NCBI GenBank assembly: GCA_017506865.1 | Contig: JAFCMP010000521.1 | Location: 310,001 to 374,000 of the forward strand | Origin: Tribonema minus | Lineage: Eukaryota; Sar; Xanthophyceae; Tribonematales; Tribonemataceae | DNA length: 64,000 bases | Direction of reading: 5' to 3' | In this document: positions 22,464 to 33,887 of the stretch, one piece after another | Layout: the number at the start of each line of letters is the position of its first letter | Numbering within the stretch: position 1 is the first letter of the stretch | Made by a program: the position numbers and the translations under genes | Notes under the pieces: generated by a model | Databases searched by the model: none | What the model saw: only the letters and a program-made list of their open reading frames with translations | Told to the model about the DNA's origin: nothing

Positions 22464-25283
22464 TCAAAGCGGATCCCCATCCCCCACCGCATCCACCCCC
22501 TCTGAGTTTCGCCTCTCGTAGAGGCTCAACCCCACGCCCCCGGCGAGGATTGTCGATATGATGCCTAAACTCAACACCGTGTCCACAGTCACAGAGAAGT
22601 ACTCCGCTCCGAGCTTCAGCCCCACCTGCGCAGACAGATGCAAATGGGGAGAGTCACATGAGTCAACGGATTGTAGTAAAGTGTCATATCAGAAGGCGGC
22701 TATGGTACAAGGGGAGCGTCACATGAGTCAACGGAATGTAGTAAAGTGTCACATCAGGAAGGCGGCTCTCAAATGGTGCAAGCTATCAGCGCTCTTCACG
22801 ATATGCGGCAACGCTGAGCCTCTTGACGGCTATGGCCCCCTTGTACTGTAGGTAAGCCCAGAGTCCGCGGCCCAACAGGGGGCCACGGCCTGCAACACTC
22901 TGTGCAGCATTAAACGCACAAAGCAAGCCGAGCTGCAGGCATGCACACAAGAGGATGACAGGACATTGCAGCGGGCCCTGCTGCGACGCTGAAAGCGCCG
23001 ATTAAACTACTAAACCTGGAGGTGCATGCATGAAGCGCCTACACTGCAGTACCTGAGTGCTTCGAGGCACGTGCTTCGAAGAACATACATATGGCGCGCA
23101 GCACTCAGCTTCTGTGCGACGAGACACATACGCAGCAGCTGGCTGAGCCACACGCGATGCAAAGGAATGGCGGGCGCGCTGCGCCAGTGCACAGGCATGT
23201 ACCAGCCACTTCAACTTATGCATGTCCACTTCAACTTATGCGTGTACACTTCAACTTATTTAAAAATGTCCACTACAACTTACAAATGCCAGCACGAGCG
23301 CCACCGCCGGCCGCAGGTAGACCAGGTCGCCGACGGCGGTGGACAGCACCGTGTACAGCGACCGCAGGTTCAGGATCGCAAAGATGTTGCTGGAGTACAC
23401 AATCAGCGGATCCTTCGTCACTGTCAAGAGCGGGCAGACACGTGGCAGGCGCAGAGGCGGTGAAAAATCAGAGGGTGCGCAGAGGGCGCAGCTTGGCGTC
23501 ACGCGAGCTGCCGCAGTTGCCGCAGTTTGAAGTTATCAGGAATGTTGATGAAGCGGCACCTCAGCGCAGACTCTCTGCACTGTCAAACTGGAGGCCCGAG
23601 AGCGCGTCTGTGCTTGCCCACGTCGCATCGGCGCTCGCTACGCTGCGCAGAGAATGCATCTACTTGTGGCATTTTCTGACAGTCCTGGCACACTCAGGCA
23701 CGCTGTCACTGGGACGATACTCCCCAATTGATGCCTCTGGTTTATGTGCTATCCTGCCACTTTTCTAACTCTCCTGGCACACTCAGGCACGCTGTCGCTG
23801 TGACGACATCCCCCAACGGATGCCTCTGGTTGATGTGCTACTTCAAAGCATCATGCCACTCTTTTATATAGCTCCAGGTCCCTAAGGGGCGGCCTCTGCC
23901 CCAGTGCTGCAGCGAGCCATGGCAGCGCTCCTCGGTCTGCGTGCACGGACGTTCCAGCACTCTCAATGCCAGGTGACTCACCGCCAAAGACGGCTGGTAT
24001 GGAGTCCACCGCAAACACGAGGTCGCTCGCCTCCACGCACACCAGCACGAGGAGCAGGGGCGTCGCGCGCCGCATGCCGTCCACCTGCGTCAGGAGGCAG
24101 CGCGCACCAGAGCGATAGACTTTGTGTAGTGATTGTCATCAGCGGCATTCTCTTCAGTATGAAGAAGTCCATACAGTGATGCGGCATGTGCAGCGGGCGA
24201 AGCGCACCGGGGTCACGTCGGGGCACGTCACAAGAGCAGTGACGTAGAGATGCAAGCAGAGCATCGGCAGCAGCGTGGATGTCGTGCGTCGCATTCAGCA
24301 GGCTGCTTACCCTATCGCCACTCGCCAACATGCAACGCATGTACTATACACGCAAGACACATGCTGACTGGCACAGTGCACATGCCGTCTTGTTGCAGCC
24401 ATCCCCACACAATGCCGGCTACACCAGACTCCACAAGTGCGGAGACAGCAAGCCGCACACGCACTGCAGCAAATGTAAACTGCTTTGTGAAGGTCGCAGC
24501 ATTCCGCTTGGGCATGTGAGACAAGCACTACACACGTTGACATGGACTCACCATGGTGAAGAATCTATCGCCGTCGTACTCCTCCGTGGCGCGCAGGAGC
24601 CGCTTGCTGACCTGCACAATCTTGTTGTTGTGCAGGCTCTCCTCCTCACCATCCCCTCCCTCGGTCAACAGCTTGTATGACGAGACGAGCAGTATGCCGG
24701 CAAAGATCAGCAGCACAGGCTGGAAGCTCTCTAGTGCCGCCTGCCCGAGCGCCACGAAGATGCCCCTCAGAATGACTGCGCCGATGATGCCCCACTGTAG
24801 TACTCTTCCTTGGTATGCGACAGGCACACTGAAGTATTCAAACAGCAGCAGAAAGACGAAGAGGTTGTCTACGCTAAGGGACTGCTCCACGATGTAGCCT
24901 GCAAAGTACTCGAGCGCCAGCTCTGTGCCTTTGACGTACGTGATGCCTGCGCCGAATAGGGCTGCGCCTGCGATCGAAAGTAGGGTGTTTCTCAGGGCCG
25001 TGGCATATCTATTGGGGTCCGGCGGCTCTTCTAGAGGCGCGCACATGCGGTAGCAGGTGCGGCTGCTGCTATGTCTGCTGACTGTAGCCACATGTCTATT
25101 TTGCAGCGCGGTGGGCACCGCTGGCGGTGTTCGCTGCAGTGCATCACATCTGCTTGTATAGCTGTAGCGTGCTACGTGATGACTCCGGGTTGCTAAACTG
25201 AATGCAGCTGCCGATGGACCTCCGAGCAGTCCGGCTATTAGGGCGAGTTGGTACCACCGTCGCCAACGCGAAAACAATGTCAT
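22464..25283 (-). CDS. terC: TerC-family integral membrane protein, plastid-type, complete
   Basis: Four exons, 24552-25283, 23982-24084, 23284-23420 and 22464-22625, give 377 residues with consistent phases. Residues 1-28 form a signal peptide ([12 protein letters not shown]) with an AAAF-type cleavage site, then a Ser/Arg-rich transit region, which indicates import into a complex red plastid. The body shows the family hallmarks: [20 protein letters not shown], then [17 protein letters not shown] near residues 262-276, then [20 protein letters not shown], and a final exon reading [10 protein letters not shown]. Acidic residues in these motifs sit in membrane segments. In plants the thylakoid TerC homologue supports insertion of thylakoid membrane proteins, and bacterial relatives handle tellurite resistance or Mn2+ export; either role could apply. 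The gene diverges from the plastid-targeted gene at 25546, leaving a short shared promoter region. Confidence 0.93.
22645..22770. repeat. Tandem repeat in TerC intron 3, two copies
   Basis: GTCACATGAGTCAACGGA, TGTAGTAAAGTGTCA and AAGGCGGCT occur in this order from about 22652 and again from about 22718, a 66-bp period. It lies just upstream, in transcript terms, of the last TerC exon's acceptor. Confidence 0.85.
23205..23283. repeat. 20-bp repeats of the TerC exon-3 splice-donor region
   Basis: CCACTTCAACTTATGCATGT-like units recur three times next to the true donor, which on the plus strand reads CCACTACAACTTAC. On the sense strand the real site is GTAAGTTGTAGTGG and the copies read ATAAGTTGAAGTG, so the repeats carry the donor context with the first G changed to A. 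Confidence 0.8.
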
Positions 25284-25545
25284 CGCGCTCTGTTGACGGA
25301 TCTAAGATTTAATTGGCTCGTGGCCAATGACTGCAGCAGAGGCGACCACGGTTATTAGTGGTAGGCACTTGCGGTTAACCACTCCTTGTCACCTCGATCT
25401 TTTCCCATCGAAACTTCAAGTGTTGGTTGCCAAACTTCAGCGTGAACTTCTTGAAGATCTGGATCCATCAAAAATCCTGCACAAATTTGCATCAGCACTG
25501 AGTGACAGCCAGCAGCAGCGGCACAGACATCTCTGCAGTACAGCC
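25284..25545. promoter_or_regulatory. Shared promoter region of two divergent plastid-protein genes
   Basis: Only 262 bp separate the start codons of the TerC gene (minus) and the plastid-targeted gene (plus). It holds an inverted CCAAT pair, ATTGG at about 25312 and CCAAT at about 25323, and then one copy of a dispersed repeat (25316-25405). Co-regulation of the two genes is an inference from the arrangement. Confidence 0.45.
25316..25405 (+). repeat. Dispersed repeat, copy 1
   Basis: The segment starting CTCGTGGCCAATGACTGCAG and running past GGCACTTGCGG and CCTTGTCACCT matches the reverse complement of about 35915-36000, and more weakly 45248-45330. Read in one frame it gives GRHLRLTTPCHLDL. 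Confidence 0.75.
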
Positions 25546-27179
25546 ATGAGAACTTGCAGCTGCGTAGCCGTGGTCACAACCCTGTGCGCGCGTCATGCAT
25601 CCGCCTTCATTCAACCTGTGGCGCTGCGACACACTAGCTTGCAGCCTGCAGCTGTTCACAGCAGGCGTACTGCTCCAGCGACGGCGCTGTCTATGGGAAT
25701 AAAGGCGGTCAGGGACTACGACTCGTCCTTCACGTTGTCGGAGGAGTGCACCGCTCTGCTGACGGCCTATCTGCAGCACCCCGACATGGCCAAGGAGGTC
25801 TGCAAGCAGTTCGACCTGACCTCAGCGGAGTACGTGGATGGGGAGATCTTTCAGCCGGTGCCCTACAGCCCCAACACCCCGCACGGCATGCCTCTGGCGT
25901 TCGAGCGATATCTGAACCACGATGATGTAAGTCAAAATATTTGATGTTGAAGTTAAATTCGAATTGCGGCGTGGCGTTGGTGTTGCGGCGGAAGAGACGT
26001 GATACATCACCATCTGATCATGAACAGTTTGAGCAATTTCATAGTCATTACAGCTACCTTTGAAACTGACCCAACAGCATCCAAGCGCGGACGAACCAAT
26101 GTCGCAGTTGTCGTCGAGAGATGAGTAGTTGTGGCAGCAGCAAGTGCGTGGTGCAGGGGCTTATGATCGTGTATGTTGCTGTTGTTGCGGCTGTAACAGC
26201 AGCAGTGCCGCCTTCTGACGCGCACTCACCTTGTGTGCAGCGATCGGTCTTCGCCCCTGCCTAGGTGTACAGTCCAGGCAACGCTATACAAAGGCATGCG
26301 GTTCAGGCTCATCCTGATGTGTCCAGACGTAATGATGAAGCACCATTGCCGTACCGGTTCAGTGCATGGCGTCGCGGCTTACGCTGCTGTGGCATGGCTC
26401 AATCTGCCGCAGCAGGAGCTCATGTCGTACTTGATCTTCGCGTCCCCAGGGGTGTTCACGACAGGCTGCGCTGAACTCAGCTGGGGCCGCGACTTGCAGG
26501 AACGCGACAGCGGCATAAAAACTGCCTGTCTGTGCCAATAGCAAAAGCCCACTGTCCGCAGCTTTAACCCAGCCTCGCTCGTGCCGGTGGCAGTGTGGAG
26601 ACATTATGTCTCCAACATATCGAGGACCGCCCCGGGCTCAGTCACAGGTTGGCGTAGCCGGCGCTCAATCATCCACCTACTTGCACCACTGCAGCAGCCC
26701 CCCTCCCCGGCATCCGCTGCAGTACAGCACGTAATTGCCGACGTGCAGCCACTCGCACACCTCACAGCGCCTCCGACATCAGGCCAGACTTCGACTCTGA
26801 CTCTTCCCGCTCCCTCTCACCATCCCCCATCCCTGCGCTCCCCCCCATGCCCCCCGCTGCCCCTCAGTACGTCATCGCCAACGTCCCGCCCGTCGTCATG
26901 TTCAAGGCCAAGATCTTCAAGCCGAGCCGCCTGTGCGCGGTCTTCCGCGTCGCCGGCCGCAGCGCCGCGGCGGTGGCGGCGCTCCGCGAGGCGCGCGAGC
27001 ACGCGCAGAACAACGCCGTGCCGCGCGGCGCGGCGGACCAATCAGAGGGCTCCGCTGGCGCCGGCCAATCAGACAGCGGCGAGGTGTGGGAGGGGCTGGG
27101 GGACGTGATCCGCGCGTCGTTCGAGGAGGGGGACGGGGACTATGACGACGACGACGAGCTCGACGCTCTGGTGCTGTAG
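25546..27179 (+). CDS. Unrecognised plastid-targeted protein; internal exons uncertain
   Basis: The first exon, 25546-25926, starts at ATG and ends at a GTAAGT donor in phase 0. It encodes a signal peptide ending in ARHASAFIQP, a textbook ASAF motif of complex red plastids, then a mature start near MGIKAVRDYDSSFTLSEECT and a passage CKQFDLTSAEYVDGEIFQPV. A phase-0 acceptor at 26264 offers a second exon beginning VYSPGNAIQRHAVQ, but its donor is unclear and its GC3 is low. The last exon, 26868-27179, is strongly coding by GC3, begins YVIANVPPVVMFKAKIFKPS in phase 0, and ends with an acidic tail and TAG. An alternative internal exon lies at 26560-26648. Whether all parts belong to one gene is not proven. 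I do not recognise the family. An acceptor-edge copy of the last exon lies at 26706-26745. Confidence 0.5.
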
Positions 27180-29241
27180 AGGGGATTGGGGTGTGAAAGG
27201 AGAGTTGCGTTGAAGAACGGTTTACTGGAGGGGGGGGGGGGGGGGGTTACAGAGAGTTGCTGGTAGTGGGCGATGGGAGGCGGCCTTGACAGTGCTCTGG
27301 CTCGCACTGGAAGGGGTGGGTGGGTGGGGAGGGGGGGGAGCCATTGACAGGCGTTGAGGTTGGTACACCAGCGCTCCGCCTCGCTCTGCCACACCGCTCT
27401 GCGGGGTGTGGAACGGAAAGCGCGCAGAAGCACGGCGCGGGTGGGCGCAGCAGGCCGCGAGCTGTTGCACACACATGTTTGTGGTTTGGGGGCGGGGGGG
27501 GGGGGGGGGGGGAAGTTTTGTCAGGAGCAGGCAGCAGTCATCTCAATACGGCTGAGAGTCTCGCATTACTCCTTTGTGTTTACCCAGGCATACAAAGCGA
27601 CAAGCTTGCTGCATACTGTCCGTTTCTTCGTCATAGATAGACATGCATGATATACCACGGCCTAGCGCTGCTGACACTGCCTCTTTCCAGTCTTGTTGTA
27701 CTGCTCCGTCTGTTTCTGATGCACGAGATTGCATGTACGCAACAAACTGTAGACTATGCATAGGCTTTTTCCTGTCGTGTCATGCGCAATGTACATGGAG
27801 GTGTATAGGGACCACAGAGCATGTGATTGCCTGCTCAGAGAACACGCGTCACCCTGCCTGCAGCATGACTGCGCTGGGTGCCTCTGTCTCGCATCAACTG
27901 CGCCTGGCACAAAGTGTTGTGCATGGACTATATGCATCAAGCAGTGCACAGACGTCAGAGCCCTGACAAGCGACAATTGGAGAGCCAACAAGGATGAGAT
28001 AACTTCTGTGCATGCTTTGATTGATGCCATCGTGTGTAGCCAATGCCATTGCAACTTGGCAAACTGGAACTGTTCACGTGATGGCGTACGAGAAAACATT
28101 TGCAACCACCTGCAGAGCTGAGCTGTCAGCATTGAAGACACTGTGCATATTGTCGGATGCAAGAGTCAGGCAATTCAAATGAGCTGAAGGAGTGTCCGCA
28201 TCGAGAGTCACAGAATGATATGCTTGCATTGACAGCAGTAATGCATATATATGCACATGCTGCTGCTGGCGACAACGCAAGCGGCGCCAGACACAGCATC
28301 AGAAATGCCTTGTTAACACCCCAAAAGACATGACAGCAGAAAGGGGTAGCGTCTTGGCAGCAGCCTGCGTGTCGCTGACCGCTGTCAGTGCATACTGCAT
28401 GTGGCACACATACATGCGGGCGCATCGCACAACGCTCAGCAATGCTTTAAAGCGGCAGACATACAAAGCAGCAAAAGCAGGGCACACCGAGCTCAATCGT
28501 CTGCATTGTGCGACTTGAGTAATGTTATCCTTTGTGTCGGTGCTGGTATGGTGACGGTTCTGGGGCTTCGACGGGTGGGGCGCGGTGACCTTGACTCCTG
28601 CGCAGCAGTCATGACTGTCGGTCCTTTCGATGCCGCAAGGCCCTCAGGGTCTGGGCGCGCATGGCGCAGGCGGGCGCTCGCGCTCGCTACTTCAAGTTGA
28701 AGTATATCGTACAAGAATTGGGGGAGGTGGGGGGGGCAAGAAAAATGCTGGCACGCGATGCAAGACCGCGTGCCGAGAGCGATGGCGAATATGTAAAACA
28801 TGCAACACAGGCACAGCTAGCGTAACTTGCGTACTCCTGTGGAGAGGGGAGGGGTGCGCGGGGGCACCCGAGCCCTCGCTAAACCGTAGCCCTAGGAAAA
28901 AAACCCTACCCCTAGGAAACACATGTAAGACATGAAATATGTAAACCCCGTTGCCGATGCCGTGACATGAACCGGCGTACGAGAGAGAGGGCCCTGATGT
29001 ATACCGATACCAATGTGCCGTGCACATACGCGCAGCACATGCGCTCCTCGCCGCTCGCCGCTGCTTTCCAACCAAAATCCGTAGTCCTAGGCGCCAATGC
29101 GCTTCCCTCCATAGCTGCCTCTCTCTCGATCCTCTCCTCGGTGCCTCTGCTGTGCGCTCTTGCTCTTCTCTGACTTTCTCCCCCCCTCAAAGGCCTGTGA
29201 ACCGTCTGGCCCATGTACAACTGTCTTCCACTTGTGGCCTA
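27180..29241. other. Intergenic stretch between convergent genes
   Basis: The plus-strand plastid-protein gene and the minus-strand kinase gene end here. It contains poly(G) runs at about 27230-27247 and 27496-27512, a CTAGGG-type degenerate telomere-like patch near 28875-28915 and a small inverted repeat ACTTCAAGTTGAAGT at about 28689. Open frames on both strands lack recognisable domains; no gene is called. Confidence 0.4.
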
Positions 29242-29631
29242 CTAGTGCGCGGGCGCCAGACTCAGGTCCCACGACACGCACGGGCGCCTGTCCAGCTCGA
29301 TGCCGCTGCCGCTGCTGCCAGAGGCAGCCCGCAAAGCGCTGCCACAGGCGCGCGCCCCCTCAATGACGCAGTCGCTGCTGCTGCGTGTAAAACCGTCACT
29401 CTCTCCGCTGGCGCCGCCACCGCCGCCATTGTCGCCACTACATGGAGCAGCGCCGCTTCCAAACCCTTTGCCGGCGCCGCCGACGTTGCTGCTGCTGCTG
29501 CCAACGGCGCTGCTGCCGCTGCTGCTGCTGCCGGCCGCGCTCAGCGCGTGCAGGGCCTTGGCGGTGACGCCCTGAGCACGTCTGGCGCCGCCACTGCTGC
29601 CGTAGTCTCTGGAAATGTCACCGCTACTGAA

Positions 29632-29668
<37 letters not shown>

Positions 29669-32600
29669 GTGCTGCCGCTGTGCAAGATGTTGGCGCTATT
29701 GGTATGGCTGCTGGTATCGAAGGCGCCGCTGCTGCTGCACGCTGCGCCTGAACTACTCTGGGCGCCGGCGCCGGCGGCGGCGGCGGCGGCAGCGCTGCGC
29801 GCAAGGAGCGGGTTGAAGGGGCTGGCGACCCGCCGCTTGGACAGTGCCTGCCACTCAATGCCTGCGTGCAAACCAGGAGCAGCACATTACATATCATCAG
29901 GGCAATGAACGCCTCATCACACTCAGTTCGACACACAATAAAACTGAAATGTTGCATTGCAAGACCGAGCCTCACAGTCAGCGAAGCGGGGTGCGCAGCG
30001 TTCATTCCTCATGCAGCATCACCAGCGGCGGCAACAGCAGCAGCAGCAGCAGCGCCCCTCACCGGCGAAGAACTCGTGCGCCGTCACCTCGCGCGACGCC
30101 CACGCGCCGAGCCGCAGCGCCGGCAGCGGCTCCAGCAGCGCGCCAATGAGGTCCGCGGCGTGGCGCGAGATGTACGGCGGCACGCGCAGCGGCGGCGGCG
30201 GCGGCGGCGGCAGCAGCGCCGCCGCCGCCGGCTCGTTGGGCTGCTCGGGGCGGTAGTGCGGGTCGGCGGCGGCGTTCCATGGCAGCGCTCCGGTGAGTGA
30301 CTCGTAGAGGACGACGCCGAGGCTCCACCTGCGGCAGGCGGTTGTTGGGGGGGTGAAGGGGGGTTGGTTGGGGTGAGGAGCTGATGAGGGGGGGGGGTGG
30401 GGGGGGGGGGGGGGGAGTTCAGCCTGGGGGGGGGGTCTCCACCTGCAGCTGTCGGGAGGCGGGGCGAGGGGGAAGAGATACGCTCTTCGACCATGACTTC
30501 AAAGGTGCTGGTACCTGCAACTCTGATTCATCGGGTCGCTCGTAGCGGCAGTGGAGGTTCCGCATCGCTGCCCCATGACAGCCAGCCGCTTGCGGAGCCC
30601 CATGCCGCACCCCCTGCGCCGCCGCCGCGGCCACCGTAGCCGCCGCCGCCATACTCGCTCGCCGCACACGCACTCCGCTGCGCACCAAGAGCTCATGCAC
30701 AACTCGCCCTGGAGGTGTTCACTTCAGATTTGTTTAAATGCAATCTCCGCCACGCACTGCGCACGCGCACGGCGCAGTGGACTCACCAGCCGACGGCCAT
30801 GCCGTATCCGCCGCCGCCGCACCTAGAGCGCATGCACAACTCGTCTCATTGTTTACTGCTACACCCGTCCCGAATTGCACACTCAGCCACGACAGCGCGC
30901 GATGCGCTCAACTCACCAGTCGACGGCCATGCCGTAGCCGCCGCCGCCGTACGCGCTCGCCGCACGACGCGCTCCGCCGCGCACTGACACAGCTCCTCTA
31001 ACTGTGTTACCCCCGTCTTTAAATGCGAACTCCAGTGCGGACTCGGCGTGACCTTGAGTGCGTGACTCGCCAGTCAACGGCCATGCCGCAGCCGCCGCCG
31101 CCGCACCGAGAGTTTACGCACGACTCGCCTTGGTGTTCGCGCTGTGCCCGTTCTATCCTGCAAACTCCGCCACGCACAGCAAGCGCGCAGTCAACTCACC
31201 AGTCGACGGCCATGTCGCAACCGCCGCCGCCGTACGCGCTCGCCGCACGACGCACACCGCAGCGCACCGGGCTCATGCGCAGCTCGTCCAACTATTCACC
31301 CCCATCCCAAAATGCGCACTTGACTTGACTTGACTTGACTTGGCTTGACGTGGTGTGGCCGTGAGTGACTCACCAGTCGACGGCCATGCCGTAGCCGCCG
31401 CCGCCGTACGCGCTCGCCGCATAGACCTCCGGCGCGGTGTACGGCGGCGTGCCGCACAGCGTGCGCAGCCCGCGCAGGCCGTCCACTGCGCCGCTGCCGC
31501 CGCTGATGCCGCGCCGCGCGCTGCAGAGCCCAAAGTCGCACAGCTTCACGTGCCCCTGCGCGTCGATGAGGATGTTCTCTGCGGGGGGGGGGGGGGGGGG
31601 GCAAGGGCGGGGCGGTCAGCTACCCGCTGTGCAAGCTTTGGGGGGGGGGGGAGGGGGTAGCAGTGGCAGGGCTGGGGGGGGGGCAGCCAGCAGTAGAGGG
31701 CTGGAGGGGGGGCGACGGGGTGCCACCAGCAGTAGTGGGCAGAGCTGTTGAGTTGATGAAGATTGACAGCAACTGTGCCGGCGACCTCAGCAATGCAGGC
31801 GAGCGACAGGGGCTGCATCTGGGCGTAGCCTGCCGCTCCACATTGAGCACTGCTGACGCCAAAGCCGTGTGCCCTTGGGCCGACGCTACAGCTTCACAAG
31901 GCGTACGCTCTCGCCGCCGTGCGTGCGTGATGCCGTCGAGCCACGCATGCGCACGCAGGCACAGGGGCGCATGAACACGCCCGAGAGGGGGGCTTGCTCA
32001 GTAGACGTACTCGAGCTGCCACTGCCCGCAGACGTGGTGTGTCTCCTCACCTGGCTTGACGTCGCGGTGCGCAAGTCCCTGTTGGTGCAGGTACGACAGC
32101 GCCGACGCCAGCTCCGCCGCGTACAGCTGCAGAGGGCGCGCAGACGTGGGGGGGGGTGACACGAGTTGAGGCGCGCTGCAGGAAATGCTTGTGTTGTGAT
32201 ATTGTTTCTACAAATCAGTCAATTGATGAACTGACATGCTGGTCTTCTTGATGAAGGCGTCATGAGCGACCGTCATCGCAGTAAACATGCTGTCATGAAA
32301 GCTCCGCTGGGCACAGCTCTGACACATACGCGGAGCACGCCGCAAATTGAGTCGCGCTGCAGAAAGCGCTGCGGTTCAGCGGTCTCGGGGCAAACGCACA
32401 GCCCATCGCTCAAGCGAACGCCTCGATGTCCCATACGGCGACCCCGCCTGCAAGAGCTCCATTGACTGACGCAGTTTATCACGCCCGTGTCTCACAAAGC
32501 TCTGCGGTCCCTGCACACACTCGCGCCTTGCAGCAACGCGCGCGCAGTCATCACAGACCGGGGGGAGGGGGAGGGGACCAACTGCTTGCCAAACGAAAGC

Positions 32601-33887
32601 GCGTGGCGCATGCACGCGACGGGCGGGCGGGAGGAGAAGGGCGAAACGGGAGGGCGCATGGCGCGCGCATGCAATGACAGGCAGCAGCGCTCAGCGGCAG
32701 CGCTCACCCGCATGCAGCGCTCCGGCAGCGAGCCGAGGTCGCGCAGGACCTCAAAGAGGTCGCCGCCGGGCGCGTACTCGAGGCGCAGGTGCACCGCCGC
32801 GGGCGTCTGCGCGCTGCCACGCAGCTGCACGACGTACGGGTGCGCGAGGCGCCGCAGCACGGCACGCTCGCGCTCCGCGTTCGCGAGCGCGCGTTCGTTC
32901 TTGCCCTTCTTGACGACCTGCGGGTTGGGGGTTCAGTAGGTGGGGCGGGGGGGGTGGTGATGATCAGATTGGATGATGTATTCAAAGGGGGGGTGGCAGG
33001 CACTTGCCAGCGGTGTTGTGGGCGCGCGGTTTGAGAGCTTGAGGTCAACGGCTAGCGACTAGAGGAGCGCTGAGACGGCTCGGGTGCGGCGCGCTCCACG
33101 GGCGTCAGCGCCGTGTTGCAGTTGCCCTTCCTGACAAACTGCGCACTGCCGAAAAGTGGAGCAGCAACTCTGACTATTGAGGTGCACGCGCTCCCAGCCG
33201 CCTGGTGTTGTGTTTCTGGCCCGATAAATCATTTTGTCAAGATCAGGGTTGAACTGCGAGACGCGTCACAAGACCGCAGATGGCGGCGTGGGTTTGGTGT
33301 AAAAAAGGCTGCATGAGCGCTGCTTCAGTCCCGCACAGCATGATTCAAAAATAGCAGTGGACATTTGAAGTTTGTGCTGACTTGAACTCAGGATCAGGGT
33401 AGCTCGTATACTGCTGTGCTCCGCAACACAGCAAGCAGGCCTTCACCATGCCGCATAACTGCATGATCACGTCTTTCTGCCACACTGCTGCAGCTGCTGC
33501 TAGGACCAGCAGACACGATGCATCAGGCGACATAAGCTTCTGTTTCTGATAATAGATTTGCTCTCATCCAACACTACCAGACACACCGAAGATGTATTGT
33601 GCAGACGCACCCTATGTCATGATATCTTGCACTGCCAGTTACAGGAACCACATCTGACAGACAGACTAAGCATCTGATGTCGCATCAACCTGGGAATTTT
33701 TTGTGATTTGATTGACACCTACTGCGCACCGGACACCCACCTTGATGACCTCCATGCAAGACATATCCAGGTACACGGTGGACTGCTTGGAGCGCACTAG
33801 CAGTTTCCATCTCTGCTCTGCAAGACCGCTGGGTTGCTGCTGATGCTGATGTTGCTGCTGCTGCTGCTGAGGCGCGACGGCCGGCAT
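29242..33887 (-). CDS. AGC-family Ser/Thr protein kinase with Ser-rich tail, complete
   Basis: Six exons, 33741-33887, 32708-32917, 32051-32126, 31374-31578, 30063-30328 and 29242-29861, total 508 codons from ATG to TAG with consistent phases. A Gln-rich start leads to a short N-lobe (STVYLDMSCMEVIKVVKKGK), then LAHPYVVQLRG, LEYAPGGDLFEVL, the catalytic loop HRDVKPEN at about 139-146, DFG at 159-161, the activation segment TLCGTPPYTAPE (184-195) and VDWWSLGVVLYESLTGALPW. The tail begins IEWQALSKRRVASPFNP, the hallmark C-terminal extension of AGC kinases such as S6K, SGK and AKT. About 180 Ser/Gly/Ala-rich residues follow, with no clear hydrophobic motif. The glycine-rich loop is not recognisable. 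The gene could still have an unseen upstream exon that supplies it. Substrates and pathway are unknown. Confidence 0.88.
30625..31240. repeat. Array of copies of a kinase exon donor edge
   Basis: The true donor edge at 31368-31420 reads ACTCACCAGTCGACGGCCAT, followed by GCCGTAGCCGCCGCCGCCGT. Copies start near 30780, 30911, 31065 and 31195, and a partial copy lacking the splice site lies near 30635. Three full copies keep the GT donor; the one near 31065 reads as a GC donor. All lie in the intron downstream of the exon. Confidence 0.9.
33095..33150. repeat. Decayed copy of a kinase exon acceptor edge
   Basis: TTGCCCTTCCTGACAAACTG here parallels TTGCCCTTCTTGACGACCTG at the true acceptor (32899-32920). 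The copy lies 200 bp upstream in the same intron and keeps part of the exon context. Confidence 0.65.

Noticed and set aside
29260-29750. Plus-strand Ala/Leu-rich frames
   Set aside because: Antisense shadow of the Ser/Gly-rich kinase tail exon.
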